From the NCBI GenBank assembly GCA_024234875.1, contig JACKNM010000006.1:62001-126000 (forward strand): a stretch of 64,000 nucleotides of DNA, written 5' to 3'. The notes under the pieces are model-generated. The model was not told the origin of the DNA. It searched no databases and saw only the letters and a list, made by a program, of their open reading frames with translations. The number at the start of each line of letters is the position of its first letter. The stretch's first letter is position 1. Both the position numbers and the translations under genes were made by a program. Below, piece after piece: positions 15,045 to 23,502 of this stretch. Origin of the DNA: Ectothiorhodospiraceae bacterium (GTDB lineage: Bacteria > Pseudomonadota > Gammaproteobacteria > HK1).

Positions 15045-16234
15045 GGCCGCCATCGCCCGACGTGGCGGTCGTCGACCGGACCCTGGACCTGGTACAGGCT
15101 GAGGGTGTCGCTGAGCGGGCCGGTGTCCTCGCGCGCGAGCAGGCCGGCCGCGCCGCCGGGCAGCTCCAAATGGTCGAGCACCCGCGCGAGCGTGCGCTCC
15201 GGCGCGCGCACCAGATCCTCGTAGGCGACGTGCAGGACGCGGTCGCCGAGATGCCGCCGCCAGTGCTCGGCGACGCGCCGATACAGCCGGTAGAAGTGGA
15301 GCAGGTCGTCGAGGTCGTAGCTGAACTCCTGTCCTTCCGGGAACAGGCGCCGGTAGCAGCCGAGCACCGTGTCGGCAGCATCGCGCTCGAGGTGGACCAC
15401 GCGCAGATCGTCGACGAAGGCGAACGCGGCCTCGAGGTAGAACACGTTGTAGGGCAGCTTGTCGATCACCCACCGCCAGCCGGCACCTGCGCGCGCCACG
15501 AGCTCGCCCTGATAGGCGGCGGCCAGCGCGCGCTGGGACGACGCGCGCAGGCGCCCGGGCAGACGCGGGAACAGGGCCGCGCCATCGTCGATGCCGGCCG
15601 CCGCCGGGTCGTGGACGAGCCGAGGCAGATGCTCGCACTCACCCGCGCTGGCGACATCCGGGTGCCGCGTCAGTAGCCGCTCGAGGAGTGTGGAGCCGCT
15701 GCGCGGCATGCCGACGACGAGTAGCGTGCCCGGGCCTCCCGCATCGCGCGGCGGCGGCGTGAAACGGCGCGGTGGCGCCGAGGTGATGGCGGCCACCGTC
15801 GCCTCGTGCGCCGCGCGGTCGTACGCCCCCTCGCGCCGACGCAGGCGATTGCCGGCGGTCCAGCATGCAAATGCGGCTGCGTGGTCGCCGCGGCGGTGGT
15901 GGGCATCGCCGAGCGCGAACAGGGTCTCGATCCGCCCCGGGTCGTGCGGCGGCGTCTCCGCCAGCAGACGAGACAGCGCCGCGCGCTCGTCGTCCGCGAA
16001 GTCACCGTCGAGTGCGAGCCCCAGCGCCCACCAGACCCGCGGCTGTCGCGGCTCGATGCCGAGGCTGCGCCGGTAGTGGTGCACCGCCCCGTCCCGGTCT
16101 CCGGCGAGCGCGAGCCGGGCGGCGAGCGCCGCGTGCCGGGCGGCGTCGTCGGGCGCCGCGAGGCGCTCGCGCCGCAGCGCCAGGACCTCCTCCTCGAGCC
16201 GGCGCGTCGCGTCGACACCCCCGTTGCGTGGCAT
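14999..16234 (-). CDS. TPR-sulfotransferase fusion protein
   Basis: A 411-residue protein with tetratricopeptide-type helices in residues 30-150 (AVHHYRRSLGIEPRQPRVWW; ETLFALGDAHHRRGDHAAAF) followed by a Sulfotransfer_3-type domain. The PAPS-binding loop is GMPRSGSTLLERLL (175-188), followed by HPDVASAGECEHL and VIDKLPYNVFYLE, typical of tyrosylprotein-sulfotransferase-like bacterial proteins. The ATG at 16234 has AGGGAG seven bases upstream. It is convergent with and overlaps LanM by 46 bases. Many proteobacteria have such fusions with unknown substrates. Because the precursor core has a single tyrosine (Tyr102), sulfation of the lanthipeptide is possible but unproven. Confidence 0.85.
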   Translation of the reverse strand: MPRNGGVDATRRLEEEVLALRRERLAAPDDAARHAALAARLALAGDRDGAVHHYRRSLGIEPRQPRVWWALGLALDGDFADDERAALSRLLAETPPHDPGRIETLFALGDAHHRRGDHAAAFACWTAGNRLRRREGAYDRAAHEATVAAITSAPPRRFTPPPRDAGGPGTLLVVGMPRSGSTLLERLLTRHPDVASAGECEHLPRLVHDPAAAGIDDGAALFPRLPGRLRASSQRALAAAYQGELVARAGAGWRWVIDKLPYNVFYLEAAFAFVDDLRVVHLERDAADTVLGCYRRLFPEGQEFSYDLDDLLHFYRLYRRVAEHWRRHLGDRVLHVAYEDLVRAPERTLARVLDHLELPGGAAGLLAREDTGPLSDTLSLYQVQGPVDDRHVGRWRPYARWLAPVVRALGD

Positions 16235-16459
16235 CCCGGTCTCCCTGGCTGGGGCGCGGACCCGGCGACCACCGAGCCCGGTCGGGCGATGTTAACGGAG
16301 ACGCCACCTCAGCGGATCCGCGGGCTCGTGGGGTGTGGTGCGGCATCGGGCCCGCTCCCCGCCGTGCCTCTGGCGACTCGGCCACGCCAGGGTGACGGCG
16401 AGGCCAAAGCAGGCGATCATGCGCCGGCGTTCGTCCAACCCGACCGGGAGTAACTGGTA

Positions 16460-17248
16460 GTGAGAAAGAACAGGCTGCGCGAGATCTGGAAGTCCGGCGC
16501 GAACACCATCAACGGCTGGCTCGGCATCCCCAACTCGATGTCTGCCGAGATCGTCGCCCGGGCGGGCTTCGACAGCGTCACCATCGACATGCAGCACGGG
16601 TGCGTCCCGTTCTCCGGTGTCGTGCCGCTGTTGCAGGGCATCTGTCAGACCGATGCGGTGCCGATGGTTCGCGTGCCGTGGAACGAGCCGGGCATCACCA
16701 TGCGCGTGCTCGACGCGGGCGCCTACGGTGTGATCTGCCCGATGGTCAACACCGTCGCCGAGGCCAGGGCCCTGGTGTCGGCCTGTCGCTATCCGCCGCT
16801 CGGGGCGCGCTCGAACGGCCCCTTCCGCGCCTCGCTCTACGGCGGCGCCGACTACGTCCAGCACGCCAACGACGAGATCCTGGTGTTCGCGATGATCGAG
16901 ACCGAGACCGCGATCGCCAACCTGCCGGAGATCCTCAAGGTCGAGGGGCTGGACGGGGTCTACGTCGGGCCGTCGGACCTGAGCCTGAGCATGGGCGAGG
17001 CGCCGACCCTCGCGCCGACCGCGAAGAAGGTGATCGACGGCATCAAGAAGATCGCCGACCTGACCAACGCCGCCGGCCTCGTGCCCGGTATCCACTGCGA
17101 TGGTCCCGAGACCATCCTCACCCGCTACGAGCAGGGCTATCGCTACTGCACCCTGCTCAACGATGCCCGGTTGCTCGCGATGGCCTGCCAGAACGGTGTC
17201 AACGCGGTGCGCGGCAAGGCCGCGGCCGAGGCGCCGAAGAGCTACTGA
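16460..17248 (+). CDS. HpcH/HpaI-family class II aldolase
   Basis: A 262-residue metal-dependent aldolase related to 4-hydroxy-2-oxoheptanedioate and 2-dehydro-3-deoxyglucarate aldolases, which cleave 2-keto-4-hydroxy acids to pyruvate and an aldehyde. NGWLGIPNS (18-26), DMQHG with His46 as the expected base, MVRVPWN with Arg71, MIETETAIANLPEI for the metal-binding Glu, and VGPSDLSLSMG for the metal-binding Asp are all present. The start is GTG at 16460 with GGGAG nine bases upstream. A strong GC hairpin follows at 17288-17313. It heads a run of catabolic genes continuing to 21299 and diverges from the sulfotransferase across 225 bases in which no clear promoter was identified. Confidence 0.9.
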   Translation: MRKNRLREIWKSGANTINGWLGIPNSMSAEIVARAGFDSVTIDMQHGCVPFSGVVPLLQGICQTDAVPMVRVPWNEPGITMRVLDAGAYGVICPMVNTVAEARALVSACRYPPLGARSNGPFRASLYGGADYVQHANDEILVFAMIETETAIANLPEILKVEGLDGVYVGPSDLSLSMGEAPTLAPTAKKVIDGIKKIADLTNAAGLVPGIHCDGPETILTRYEQGYRYCTLLNDARLLAMACQNGVNAVRGKAAAEAPKSY

Positions 17249-17287
17249 GCGCCGGCTCTCCGCTTCGTGAGGTGGCCTGAAAGGGGG

Positions 17288-17313
17288 CCGGCCCGCGCCG
17301 ACGCGCGGGCCGG
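17288..17313 (+). terminator. GC-rich hairpin after the aldolase gene
   Basis: CCGGCCCGCGC (17288-17298) and GCGCGGGCCGG (17303-17313) form a perfect 11-base stem with a CGAC loop. It lacks a T-tract, as is common in very GC-rich genomes. It lies between the aldolase stop and the permease start, so it may end or attenuate transcription. Confidence 0.6.
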
Positions 17314-17343
17314 TCGCCGTGGGGTGGGGTCGGAGGACGGTCG

Positions 17344-18756
17344 ATGCTCGCCCTGCTCGCGCTGACGCCCTGTCTCACGCTCCTCGTGACCATCGTCGTG
17401 CTCGGGCGCGGTGGCCTCACCGGCGCGACCTGCGCCCTCGTGGTCACGCTGATGCTGTGGGCGGGCGGGGTGTTCTCTCCCGCCGACGGCCGGGCGCTGG
17501 CCGACGCGCTGGTCGACGCGGCCCTGCTCACCGCAGTCGTCGCGAGCGTCATCCTTCCCGGTCTGGCGTTCGTCGCCACCACCGAGCGATGTGGATCGCG
17601 CGAGGCGATCGGTGAGCTGGTGGCCAGGCTCGAGCTCTCCCCGCAGCGCGCGGCATTGCTGATCGCGGCCGGGGTGGGGGTCACGGTGGAGTCGGTCACC
17701 GGGATGGGCGTCTCGTTGCTGGTGACCGTGCCCCTGCTCGCGCGTCTGCTCGGCCCGACCCGGACGGTGGCGGTGGCGCTCGCCGGGATGAGCTTGATGC
17801 CCTGGGGCGCGGTGGCGCTCGGGACCATCGTCGGCGCGAAGATCGCGGGCATCGACCTCGCGACGTTCGGGCACGCGGTCTGGGTACAGAGCGGGCCGAT
17901 CGCTTTCCTGGTGCCGCTGGTCGTCGTCGCGGTGCTGCCCGGACGCGCCGCGGCGGACATCGCCCTCGCCGCCGTCGCCGGCCTCGTCATGGTGGCGGTG
18001 CTCGGAGGGGCCACCCGGGTACTCGGCATCGAGGTGGCCGGAGCGTTCGCCGGCCTCGCGGTGGCCGCGGTGGTGGCCGGCCCGAGGTTGCGCTCGATGC
18101 CGGACGCGCTGCGCGACCGCCGGCTCGCGCCGTACGCGGTCCTGCTCGCCGCCGTGGTGCTCCAGAAGCTCCTGCTGCGGCTCCTCGACGGCGACCAGTC
18201 GGGATTGACGCTGTCGACGGGACGTATCGTCTGGGACCCCGTCACCACCCCGGGCGTCGCCCTCGCGGTCGCCACCATCGCCGCCGGGGGGGCGACGCGA
18301 CTCGGCGGGGCTTGGGGCGCGCTCGCCCGGCGCAGCGCGCGGGTGATGGCGGCGATCGTGGTGTTCCTGGCTGGCGCTCGCCTGCTCCTCGAGAGCGGCG
18401 GGATCGACGCTCTGGTGGCGAGCATCTCCGGTCTCGGCGCGACCTGGGCCCTCACCGCCACCGGCGCGCTCGGGAGTCTGAGCGGCTTCATCGCCGGGTC
18501 GGCGGTGGTCGGCAACGCGCTGTTCATGCCGAGCGCGGCGGAGGTCGGTTCCCTGTTCGACGCCCGGGAGCTGTTCGCCGCGCTGCAAAACGCCGGTGCC
18601 GCCCACGGCGCGGTGGCATCGCTGCCGCTCGCGACGCTGGTCGCGGCCGCGATGCCGGGAGACGCCCGCGGCGTCGACCGGACGGCGATGCGGATCGGTC
18701 TGGTGCTCGCCGGCGTGTACGCGATCACGATGATCGCCTGGGCGCACCTGCGCTAG
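17344..18756 (+). CDS. L-lactate permease family (LctP-like) transporter
   Basis: A 470-residue inner-membrane protein with about 12 hydrophobic segments. GVTVESVTGMGVSLLVTVPL and GALGSLSGFIAGSAVVGNAL correspond to the two conserved pore regions of LctP/GlcA permeases (EGxxGFGxP and GxxxGSxxxSNALF types). This family imports lactate, glycolate and related 2-hydroxy acids with protons. The match is diverged, so the substrate may be another hydroxy acid. It is downstream of the aldolase and upstream of the lactonase, consistent with uptake of a sugar-acid-like substrate. The start is the ATG at 17344; no good SD was seen, so it could be a few codons off. Confidence 0.8.
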   Translation: MLALLALTPCLTLLVTIVVLGRGGLTGATCALVVTLMLWAGGVFSPADGRALADALVDAALLTAVVASVILPGLAFVATTERCGSREAIGELVARLELSPQRAALLIAAGVGVTVESVTGMGVSLLVTVPLLARLLGPTRTVAVALAGMSLMPWGAVALGTIVGAKIAGIDLATFGHAVWVQSGPIAFLVPLVVVAVLPGRAAADIALAAVAGLVMVAVLGGATRVLGIEVAGAFAGLAVAAVVAGPRLRSMPDALRDRRLAPYAVLLAAVVLQKLLLRLLDGDQSGLTLSTGRIVWDPVTTPGVALAVATIAAGGATRLGGAWGALARRSARVMAAIVVFLAGARLLLESGGIDALVASISGLGATWALTATGALGSLSGFIAGSAVVGNALFMPSAAEVGSLFDARELFAALQNAGAAHGAVASLPLATLVAAAMPGDARGVDRTAMRIGLVLAGVYAITMIAWAHLR

Positions 18757-18873
18757 GGCTCGCGTACCGCCTTTCCCCGGCTGCGCGCGGCGGACCGTGT
18801 CGGCGAGGCGTTGCATGCGCGGCGGTGCTGGCCGATCCTCTGCACTCCCGCGGCACAGGAGCGTTGTCCCACC

Positions 18874-19803
18874 ATGGCTGAGATCAGAACGATCACCGAC
18901 GGCCTGATGTTCCCCGAAGGCCCGATCGCGATGCCCGACGGCAGCGTGCTGTTGGTGGAGATCGGTCGCGGTACCCTCACCCGGGTGGACGTGGACGGTC
19001 GCAAGGACGTCGTCGCCGAGATGGGCGGTGGGCCGAACGGGGCCGCGATCGGACCCGACGGCGCCTGCTACGTCTGCAACAACGGCGGATTCAAGTGGCA
19101 CCGCGAGGCCGGGGGGCGCATGCGCTCGGTGGCGCAGGCCGACGACTACGTTTCCGGCCGGATCGAGCGTGTGGACCTGGCCACCGGCAAGGTCGAGGTG
19201 CTGTACGACCGCTGCGGCGACCATCTGCTCAAGGGGCCGAACGACATCGTGTTCGATCGCCAGGGCAACATGTGGTTCTCGGATCTGGGCAAGGTTCGCG
19301 CCCGCGATCGGGACTGGGGAGGGGTGTACTGGGCCCGCCCGGACGGCTCCGAGATCAAGGAGGTGGTGTTCCCCTTCCTGACCCCGAACGGCATCGGTCT
19401 GTCGCCCGACGAGAAGACGCTCTACGTCGCCGAGACCGAGACCGCGCGGCTCTGGGCCTATCCGATCAGCGGTCCCGGAGAGGTGGTCAAGCAGTCGTTT
19501 CCGCCGATGCTGAACGGCGGGCGCCTGGTCAGCGCCGAGGCCGGCTGGCGCCGATTCGACAGCCTCGCGGTCGAGGCGTGGGGCAACGTCTGCGTGGCCA
19601 CTCTCATGACCGGTGGCATCTCGGTCATCGACCCCAACGGCGGCGAGATCGAGTTCGTGCCCATGGACGATCCCTACACCACCAACATCTGCTTCGGTGG
19701 TCCGGGCCTGACCACCGCGTTCATCACCCTGTCGTGGACCGGCAAGCTGGTCGCCGTCGACTGGCCGCGTGCGGGGTTGCCGCTGAACTTCCTGAACACC
19801 TGA
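18874..19803 (+). CDS. SMP-30/gluconolactonase-family hydrolase
   Basis: A 309-residue six-bladed beta-propeller of the SMP-30/gluconolactonase/LRE family, metal-dependent lactonases of sugar-acid pathways. The N-terminal LMFPEGPIAMPDGSVL contains the metal-binding Glu, then GGGPNGAAIGPDGACYVCNN, LLKGPNDIVFD with the conserved Asn, FSDLG, and LSPDEKTLYVAETE with the conserved Asp. No signal peptide. The start at 18874 was chosen over an earlier in-frame ATG because the family begins here. It forms a same-strand group with the LLM oxidoreductase (36-base gap) and cupin, suggesting lactone hydrolysis in one catabolic route. Confidence 0.9.
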   Translation: MAEIRTITDGLMFPEGPIAMPDGSVLLVEIGRGTLTRVDVDGRKDVVAEMGGGPNGAAIGPDGACYVCNNGGFKWHREAGGRMRSVAQADDYVSGRIERVDLATGKVEVLYDRCGDHLLKGPNDIVFDRQGNMWFSDLGKVRARDRDWGGVYWARPDGSEIKEVVFPFLTPNGIGLSPDEKTLYVAETETARLWAYPISGPGEVVKQSFPPMLNGGRLVSAEAGWRRFDSLAVEAWGNVCVATLMTGGISVIDPNGGEIEFVPMDDPYTTNICFGGPGLTTAFITLSWTGKLVAVDWPRAGLPLNFLNT

Positions 19804-19839
19804 GCGTTCCGGCACCGCCGAGCGCCTCGAGGAGCATCC

Positions 19840-20781
19840 ATGCACGCAGGCATCATGATCGAGGGTCAGGACGGCCTCACCTGGGAGCGCTGGTTCGCCC
19901 TGGCCGACGCCGCCGAGTCGATGGGGTACCACTCGCTCTGCCGCTCCGACCACCTGACCAGCGTGGCCGGGTTTCCCGAGCGCCCCTCGCTCGAGACCTG
20001 GACCTCGCTCACCGCGCTGGCCACACGCACGCGCCGGATCCGCTTCGGACCGGTGGTGTCGCCGATCACGTTCTACCAGCCGACGGTGCTGGCGAAGATC
20101 GCGGCGGCGCTCGACACGCTGTCCGGCGGCCGACTGGATCTCGGGATCGGCGCGGGCTGGAACGAGAACGAGCACGCCACGTTCGGCATCGCGTTGCCAC
20201 CGATGAAGGAGCGCATGGATCGCTTCGAGTGCGCCGCGCGCCACATCCGCGCGTTGGAGGCAGGCGAGCCACGCAGCCTCGAGCAGGCCTACTACCCACT
20301 GCGCGACGCCCAGCTCCGCCCGCTGCCGAGCGCGGGGCGCCTGCGCATCGTGGTCGGCGGGCGCGGGGAGAAGCGCACGCTGCGGATCGCTGCCGAGGTG
20401 GCCGACGAGTGGAACGCGACGCGTGTCGACGTCGATACCTTCCGTCACAAGCAGGCGGTGCTGGCGCGGCACTGCGAGGCGATCGGGCGCGATCCGTCGA
20501 CCATCGCGCGCTCGCTGATGGTGCCGATCGCGATCGGGCGCGACGCGTCGGAGGTGGCGGCCCGCGTGGCCGCGGCGCGCGCCTACTTCCCGGGGTTGCC
20601 GCCGGATGCCGCGGGCTGGAAGGCCGCCGGCTTCCTCGCCGGGACCCCTGGCGAGCTGGTCGACGTCCTCGGACGTTGGGGCGAGGCCGGGCTCGATCGC
20701 GTGCTGCTCCAGCTCCTCGATCAGGAGGACCTCACGTCGGTCGAGCTCTTCGCGACCAGGGTGATGGGCGAGATCGCCTGA
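19840..20781 (+). CDS. LLM-class (luciferase-like, probably F420/FMN) oxidoreductase
   Basis: A 313-residue TIM-barrel flavin-type oxidoreductase. MHAGIMIEGQDGLTWERW opens the barrel, followed by CRSDHL, RIRFGPVVSPITFYQPTVLA, LSGGRLDLGIGAGWNENEH and RIVVGGRGEKRTLRIAAEVA, the usual pattern of the F420-dependent LLM subgroup. GAGGAG lies about seven bases upstream of the ATG. It differs clearly from the LLM protein of the lanthipeptide cluster (9329-10225). Context (lactonase before, cupin after) points to oxidation of an organic acid or terpenoid-like compound. Whether it uses FMN or F420 cannot be decided here; no F420 biosynthesis gene is in view. Confidence 0.85.
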   Translation: MHAGIMIEGQDGLTWERWFALADAAESMGYHSLCRSDHLTSVAGFPERPSLETWTSLTALATRTRRIRFGPVVSPITFYQPTVLAKIAAALDTLSGGRLDLGIGAGWNENEHATFGIALPPMKERMDRFECAARHIRALEAGEPRSLEQAYYPLRDAQLRPLPSAGRLRIVVGGRGEKRTLRIAAEVADEWNATRVDVDTFRHKQAVLARHCEAIGRDPSTIARSLMVPIAIGRDASEVAARVAAARAYFPGLPPDAAGWKAAGFLAGTPGELVDVLGRWGEAGLDRVLLQLLDQEDLTSVELFATRVMGEIA

Positions 20782-20852
20782 GGGCCCGATTTCTTCACCG
20801 GCGCTCGGGCGGGGCCCGACCAGCGCCGGCGACGAACCACGAGGGTGGAGCC

Positions 20853-21299
20853 ATGAGTGAACGTCCGAGTGTCGATCCGTCGCTCGCATCGATCCACGTC
20901 AAGCCTGACGAGATGCAGTGGCGCACGACGACCTTCGAGGGCGTGGAGATGAAGCCGCTCTACGTCGATCGCGCGAGTGGGGTGCTGACGCTGCTGATGC
21001 GCATGGCACCGGGTGCCACGCTCCCGGACCACGAGCATGTGAAGCTGGAGCAGACGTACGTGCTGGAGGGACGGCTGGTCGACAAGGCGGGACCCGAGGT
21101 CGGGCTCGCGGTCGGTCCGGGTGAGTACGTGGCGCGCCCGGCGGGCAGCCGGCACGCCGCCTGGATGCCCGAGGGCGGGCTGATGGTGGCGATGTTCCAG
21201 ATGCCCAACAAGTTCTTCGAGCCGGGCGGCGCGGTGGTCGATTTTCTCGGTCGGGACTGGGAGGCCGAGTGGGGGGCGGTGAGCGCGCTCCGACCCTGA
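20853..21299 (+). CDS. Cupin-domain protein (ChrR/acetylacetone-dioxygenase-like)
   Basis: A 148-residue single cupin. PGATLPDHEHVKLEQTYVLE (about 53-72) supplies the first cupin motif with two His and a Glu for metal binding; GEYVARPAGSRHAAW supplies the second motif and its His. The GGTGGAG upstream supports the ATG at 20853. Relatives include ChrR anti-sigma cupins and small metal dioxygenases, so the protein may be an enzyme rather than a regulator; no sigma factor is adjacent. It is the last gene in the 16460-21299 catabolic run. Confidence 0.83.
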   Translation: MSERPSVDPSLASIHVKPDEMQWRTTTFEGVEMKPLYVDRASGVLTLLMRMAPGATLPDHEHVKLEQTYVLEGRLVDKAGPEVGLAVGPGEYVARPAGSRHAAWMPEGGLMVAMFQMPNKFFEPGGAVVDFLGRDWEAEWGAVSALRP

Positions 21300-21394
21300 G
21301 TCGCGCGGACCCGACCGCTACGTAGCTTCCCGGATGGACCCCGGTGTCCCGGCGGCGCATGGTGGCCTGAGCGCACGATGGGAGGGGTGGGGTC

Positions 21395-22894
21395 ATGGCG
21401 CACGAGACGCGGGTGGGCGTCGGCGGGCACTGGGCGGTGATGCTGGCGCTGGCGGCCTCCGCTGCCGGCGCGCTGGCCGTCGACGGACCGTCGGTGAATG
21501 CGATTCCCAATGCCGACTGGGGTGGTCCTGACGACATCTGGCCGCACGTGGTTCGGCTGGAGATCGGCACCAGCTACTGCACCGGAACCCTGATCGCGCC
21601 CGACATGGTCGCCACCGCCGGACATTGCTTCGGGACCCCGAACGCCGCGATCGCACCGGGCACGGTGACCGTCGACTTCGGTCCCGGCCTCGGCACCATG
21701 CGCAACTCGGGTGGGCGAACGCACGGGGTCAGCCGGTCGGACCTCACCGCCGGCGACTTCGCCGTCGTCACGCTGGACACCTCGTCGACGCCGACGCCGG
21801 TGTCGCCCATTGCGTTGCTGCCGCGGACGCCGCGTGTCGGCGAGACCTCGTTCGCAGTCGGTTTCGGGGTGGAGGGCGGCACGCAGAACGCGGACAACGC
21901 GGATCGCATCGAGGCCTCGGTAGGCGGCTGGCCGCAGCACGCGGAGGCGGCCAAGAACTGGGCCCGAATCACGGTGGACGGGCTGCGCATCGGCGCCGGT
22001 GACGCATACGGGTACGTGCAGCAGTTCCAGGCGTCGCCCGAGAACTGGACCGAGCCGGGCGACTCGGGCGGGCCGGGAATCGGCATCCACTCCGCGATCC
22101 CCGGTCGCGCCTACGGCTCGGCGATCGGGGATTACCAGCGCAACGACTTCGTGTTCTCGGCGGTGAGCGGAGGGCCGACACCGGCGACGCGCGACTCGTC
22201 CGATCCGACCCGCATCACCTATCCGGCGAACCCCGCCGCGAGGCCTGACGAGTGGACGAGCCTCGAGCACGAGATGCCGTTCATCCACGCCAACCGCTCG
22301 GCCTCGATGCGTCCGACCAACGTCTCCATCTACCACAATCTGCCGGCGAATCCGTCGCTGCTCGCACCCGACGACATCGTCAAGGTGCTCGCCTACGCGG
22401 CTTACGACCCGAACGTGCCGGACTACTTCCTCAATCTCACGTTGTGGGAGGAGGACGACGAGACCGCGGGGCCATTCGACTTCTCGGGTGACATCCGCCT
22501 CGCACCGACCGCCGGCGCCGACGACCTGCTCGGCTTCGGGTTCTCCGCCGGTCGCTTCACCGGGCTCGAGAACATCGTCGTGGTGTGGGAGGAGATCGAG
22601 GCGAAGTACCTCCTACCGTATGCGGAGGATGCCGCCGACGATCTGAGCTGGCTGTTCCAGGTCAACTACGGCAATCCGATCATGGCGACCGATCTGACCC
22701 AGAACGTGGCCATCTTCGCCACCGACCTCGCCACCATCGACGCCGAGATCGCGCGCGCGATGCAGGACATCGACGGTGGCGCCGCGCTGCGCGGCGGATT
22801 CGCGATGCCGGCCCCCGAGCCCCATGCGCTGGCGCTGCTGGCATCCGCGGTCGGCTTCCTCACCTTCGGCTCTCGTCGCCGTCGGTGGTCGTGA
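21395..22894 (+). CDS. Secreted trypsin-like serine protease with PEP-CTERM-type sorting tail
   Basis: A 499-residue exported protease. After a signal peptide (hydrophobic to about Ala28), the catalytic triad of a chymotrypsin-fold enzyme is visible: His77 in TAGHC, Asp121 in GDFAVVTL and Ser224 in GDSGGPG. CTGTLIAPDMVATAGHC is the family core. The remaining C-terminal half has no recognised domain. The last 28 residues, PAPEP then a hydrophobic stretch and SRRRR, form a PEP-CTERM/exosortase-type sorting signal, so the enzyme is probably processed and released or attached at the cell surface. GGGAGGGG precedes the ATG. Its stop overlaps the start of the next gene (GTGA), implying a functional pair. 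Confidence 0.88.
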   Translation: MAHETRVGVGGHWAVMLALAASAAGALAVDGPSVNAIPNADWGGPDDIWPHVVRLEIGTSYCTGTLIAPDMVATAGHCFGTPNAAIAPGTVTVDFGPGLGTMRNSGGRTHGVSRSDLTAGDFAVVTLDTSSTPTPVSPIALLPRTPRVGETSFAVGFGVEGGTQNADNADRIEASVGGWPQHAEAAKNWARITVDGLRIGAGDAYGYVQQFQASPENWTEPGDSGGPGIGIHSAIPGRAYGSAIGDYQRNDFVFSAVSGGPTPATRDSSDPTRITYPANPAARPDEWTSLEHEMPFIHANRSASMRPTNVSIYHNLPANPSLLAPDDIVKVLAYAAYDPNVPDYFLNLTLWEEDDETAGPFDFSGDIRLAPTAGADDLLGFGFSAGRFTGLENIVVVWEEIEAKYLLPYAEDAADDLSWLFQVNYGNPIMATDLTQNVAIFATDLATIDAEIARAMQDIDGGAALRGGFAMPAPEPHALALLASAVGFLTFGSRRRRWS

Positions 22895-23364
22895 CGCGCC
22901 CTCCGATGCGTCGCCGGCGTGACGCGAGCGACGGTGCGCGCTGTGCGTCGGTGTTGATGACGATGATCGCGGTGCTCGTGCTCTCACCGCTCGCCGCCGC
23001 CGGATGGACGCCGCTGCCGGTGCTGCGGTCCTGGACCGGGGTGGTGGTCGACGATGCGGCACTCTCGGCCGTGCCCGACGGCTGGCGGGTCGACGATGCG
23101 GCGACCTGGGACGCGTTGTGGCGGACCTGGGCCGGCGGCGGTGAGCCGCCACCGGCGGTCGACTTCGCGCGATACACGGTGCTGGTCGCGGTGGCGCTCG
23201 GTCCCAACGCGGTCAGCATCCAGCCGCTGCGCGACGGGAATGGCACCGTCGACCTCGGGATCGCGGCGACCAAGATCGGCGGCCCGGGTTTCGGTTATCT
23301 CCTCGCCGAGGTCGAGCGCGAGGGGATCGAGAGGGTGGTCGGGGGGCCGCTGCTCGCGCGGTGA
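22891..23364 (+). CDS. Small exported protein coupled to the protease (PrcB-like?)
   Basis: A 157-residue protein with an N-terminal Arg-rich segment and hydrophobic export signal ending AAAGW (about residue 40). The GTG start at 22891 overlaps the protease stop; an ATG at 22906 is a possible alternative. The C-terminal half (TWDALWRTWAGGGEPPPAVD, RYTVLVAVALG, then a Gly-rich region) resembles the PrcB C-terminal domain described for protease-stabilising proteins, but the similarity is weak by eye. Translational coupling to a secreted trypsin-like protease suggests it stabilises, inhibits or guides that enzyme. No enzymatic motif seen. Confidence 0.7.
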   Translation: MTRPPMRRRRDASDGARCASVLMTMIAVLVLSPLAAAGWTPLPVLRSWTGVVVDDAALSAVPDGWRVDDAATWDALWRTWAGGGEPPPAVDFARYTVLVAVALGPNAVSIQPLRDGNGTVDLGIAATKIGGPGFGYLLAEVEREGIERVVGGPLLAR

Positions 23365-23502
23365 CGGTCTCGCATGGCGGCCGCGCGGCGGCAGTCACCG
23401 CGGGGCCGGCTGCCCGCGCCCGGTTTCCCGGAATGCCCGGCTGGAAGTCGCGGCCATGTCTGGACTATCGTCGGCCGAACCCAGGGCCGCGCGAGCATCC
23501 CA

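Noticed and set aside
17242..20889. 1215-codon open frame on the minus strand
   Set aside because: It is antisense to the permease, lactonase and LLM genes, all of which show clear family motifs; its own translation is low-complexity Arg/His/Asp-rich as expected from GC-biased codons read in the wrong frame.
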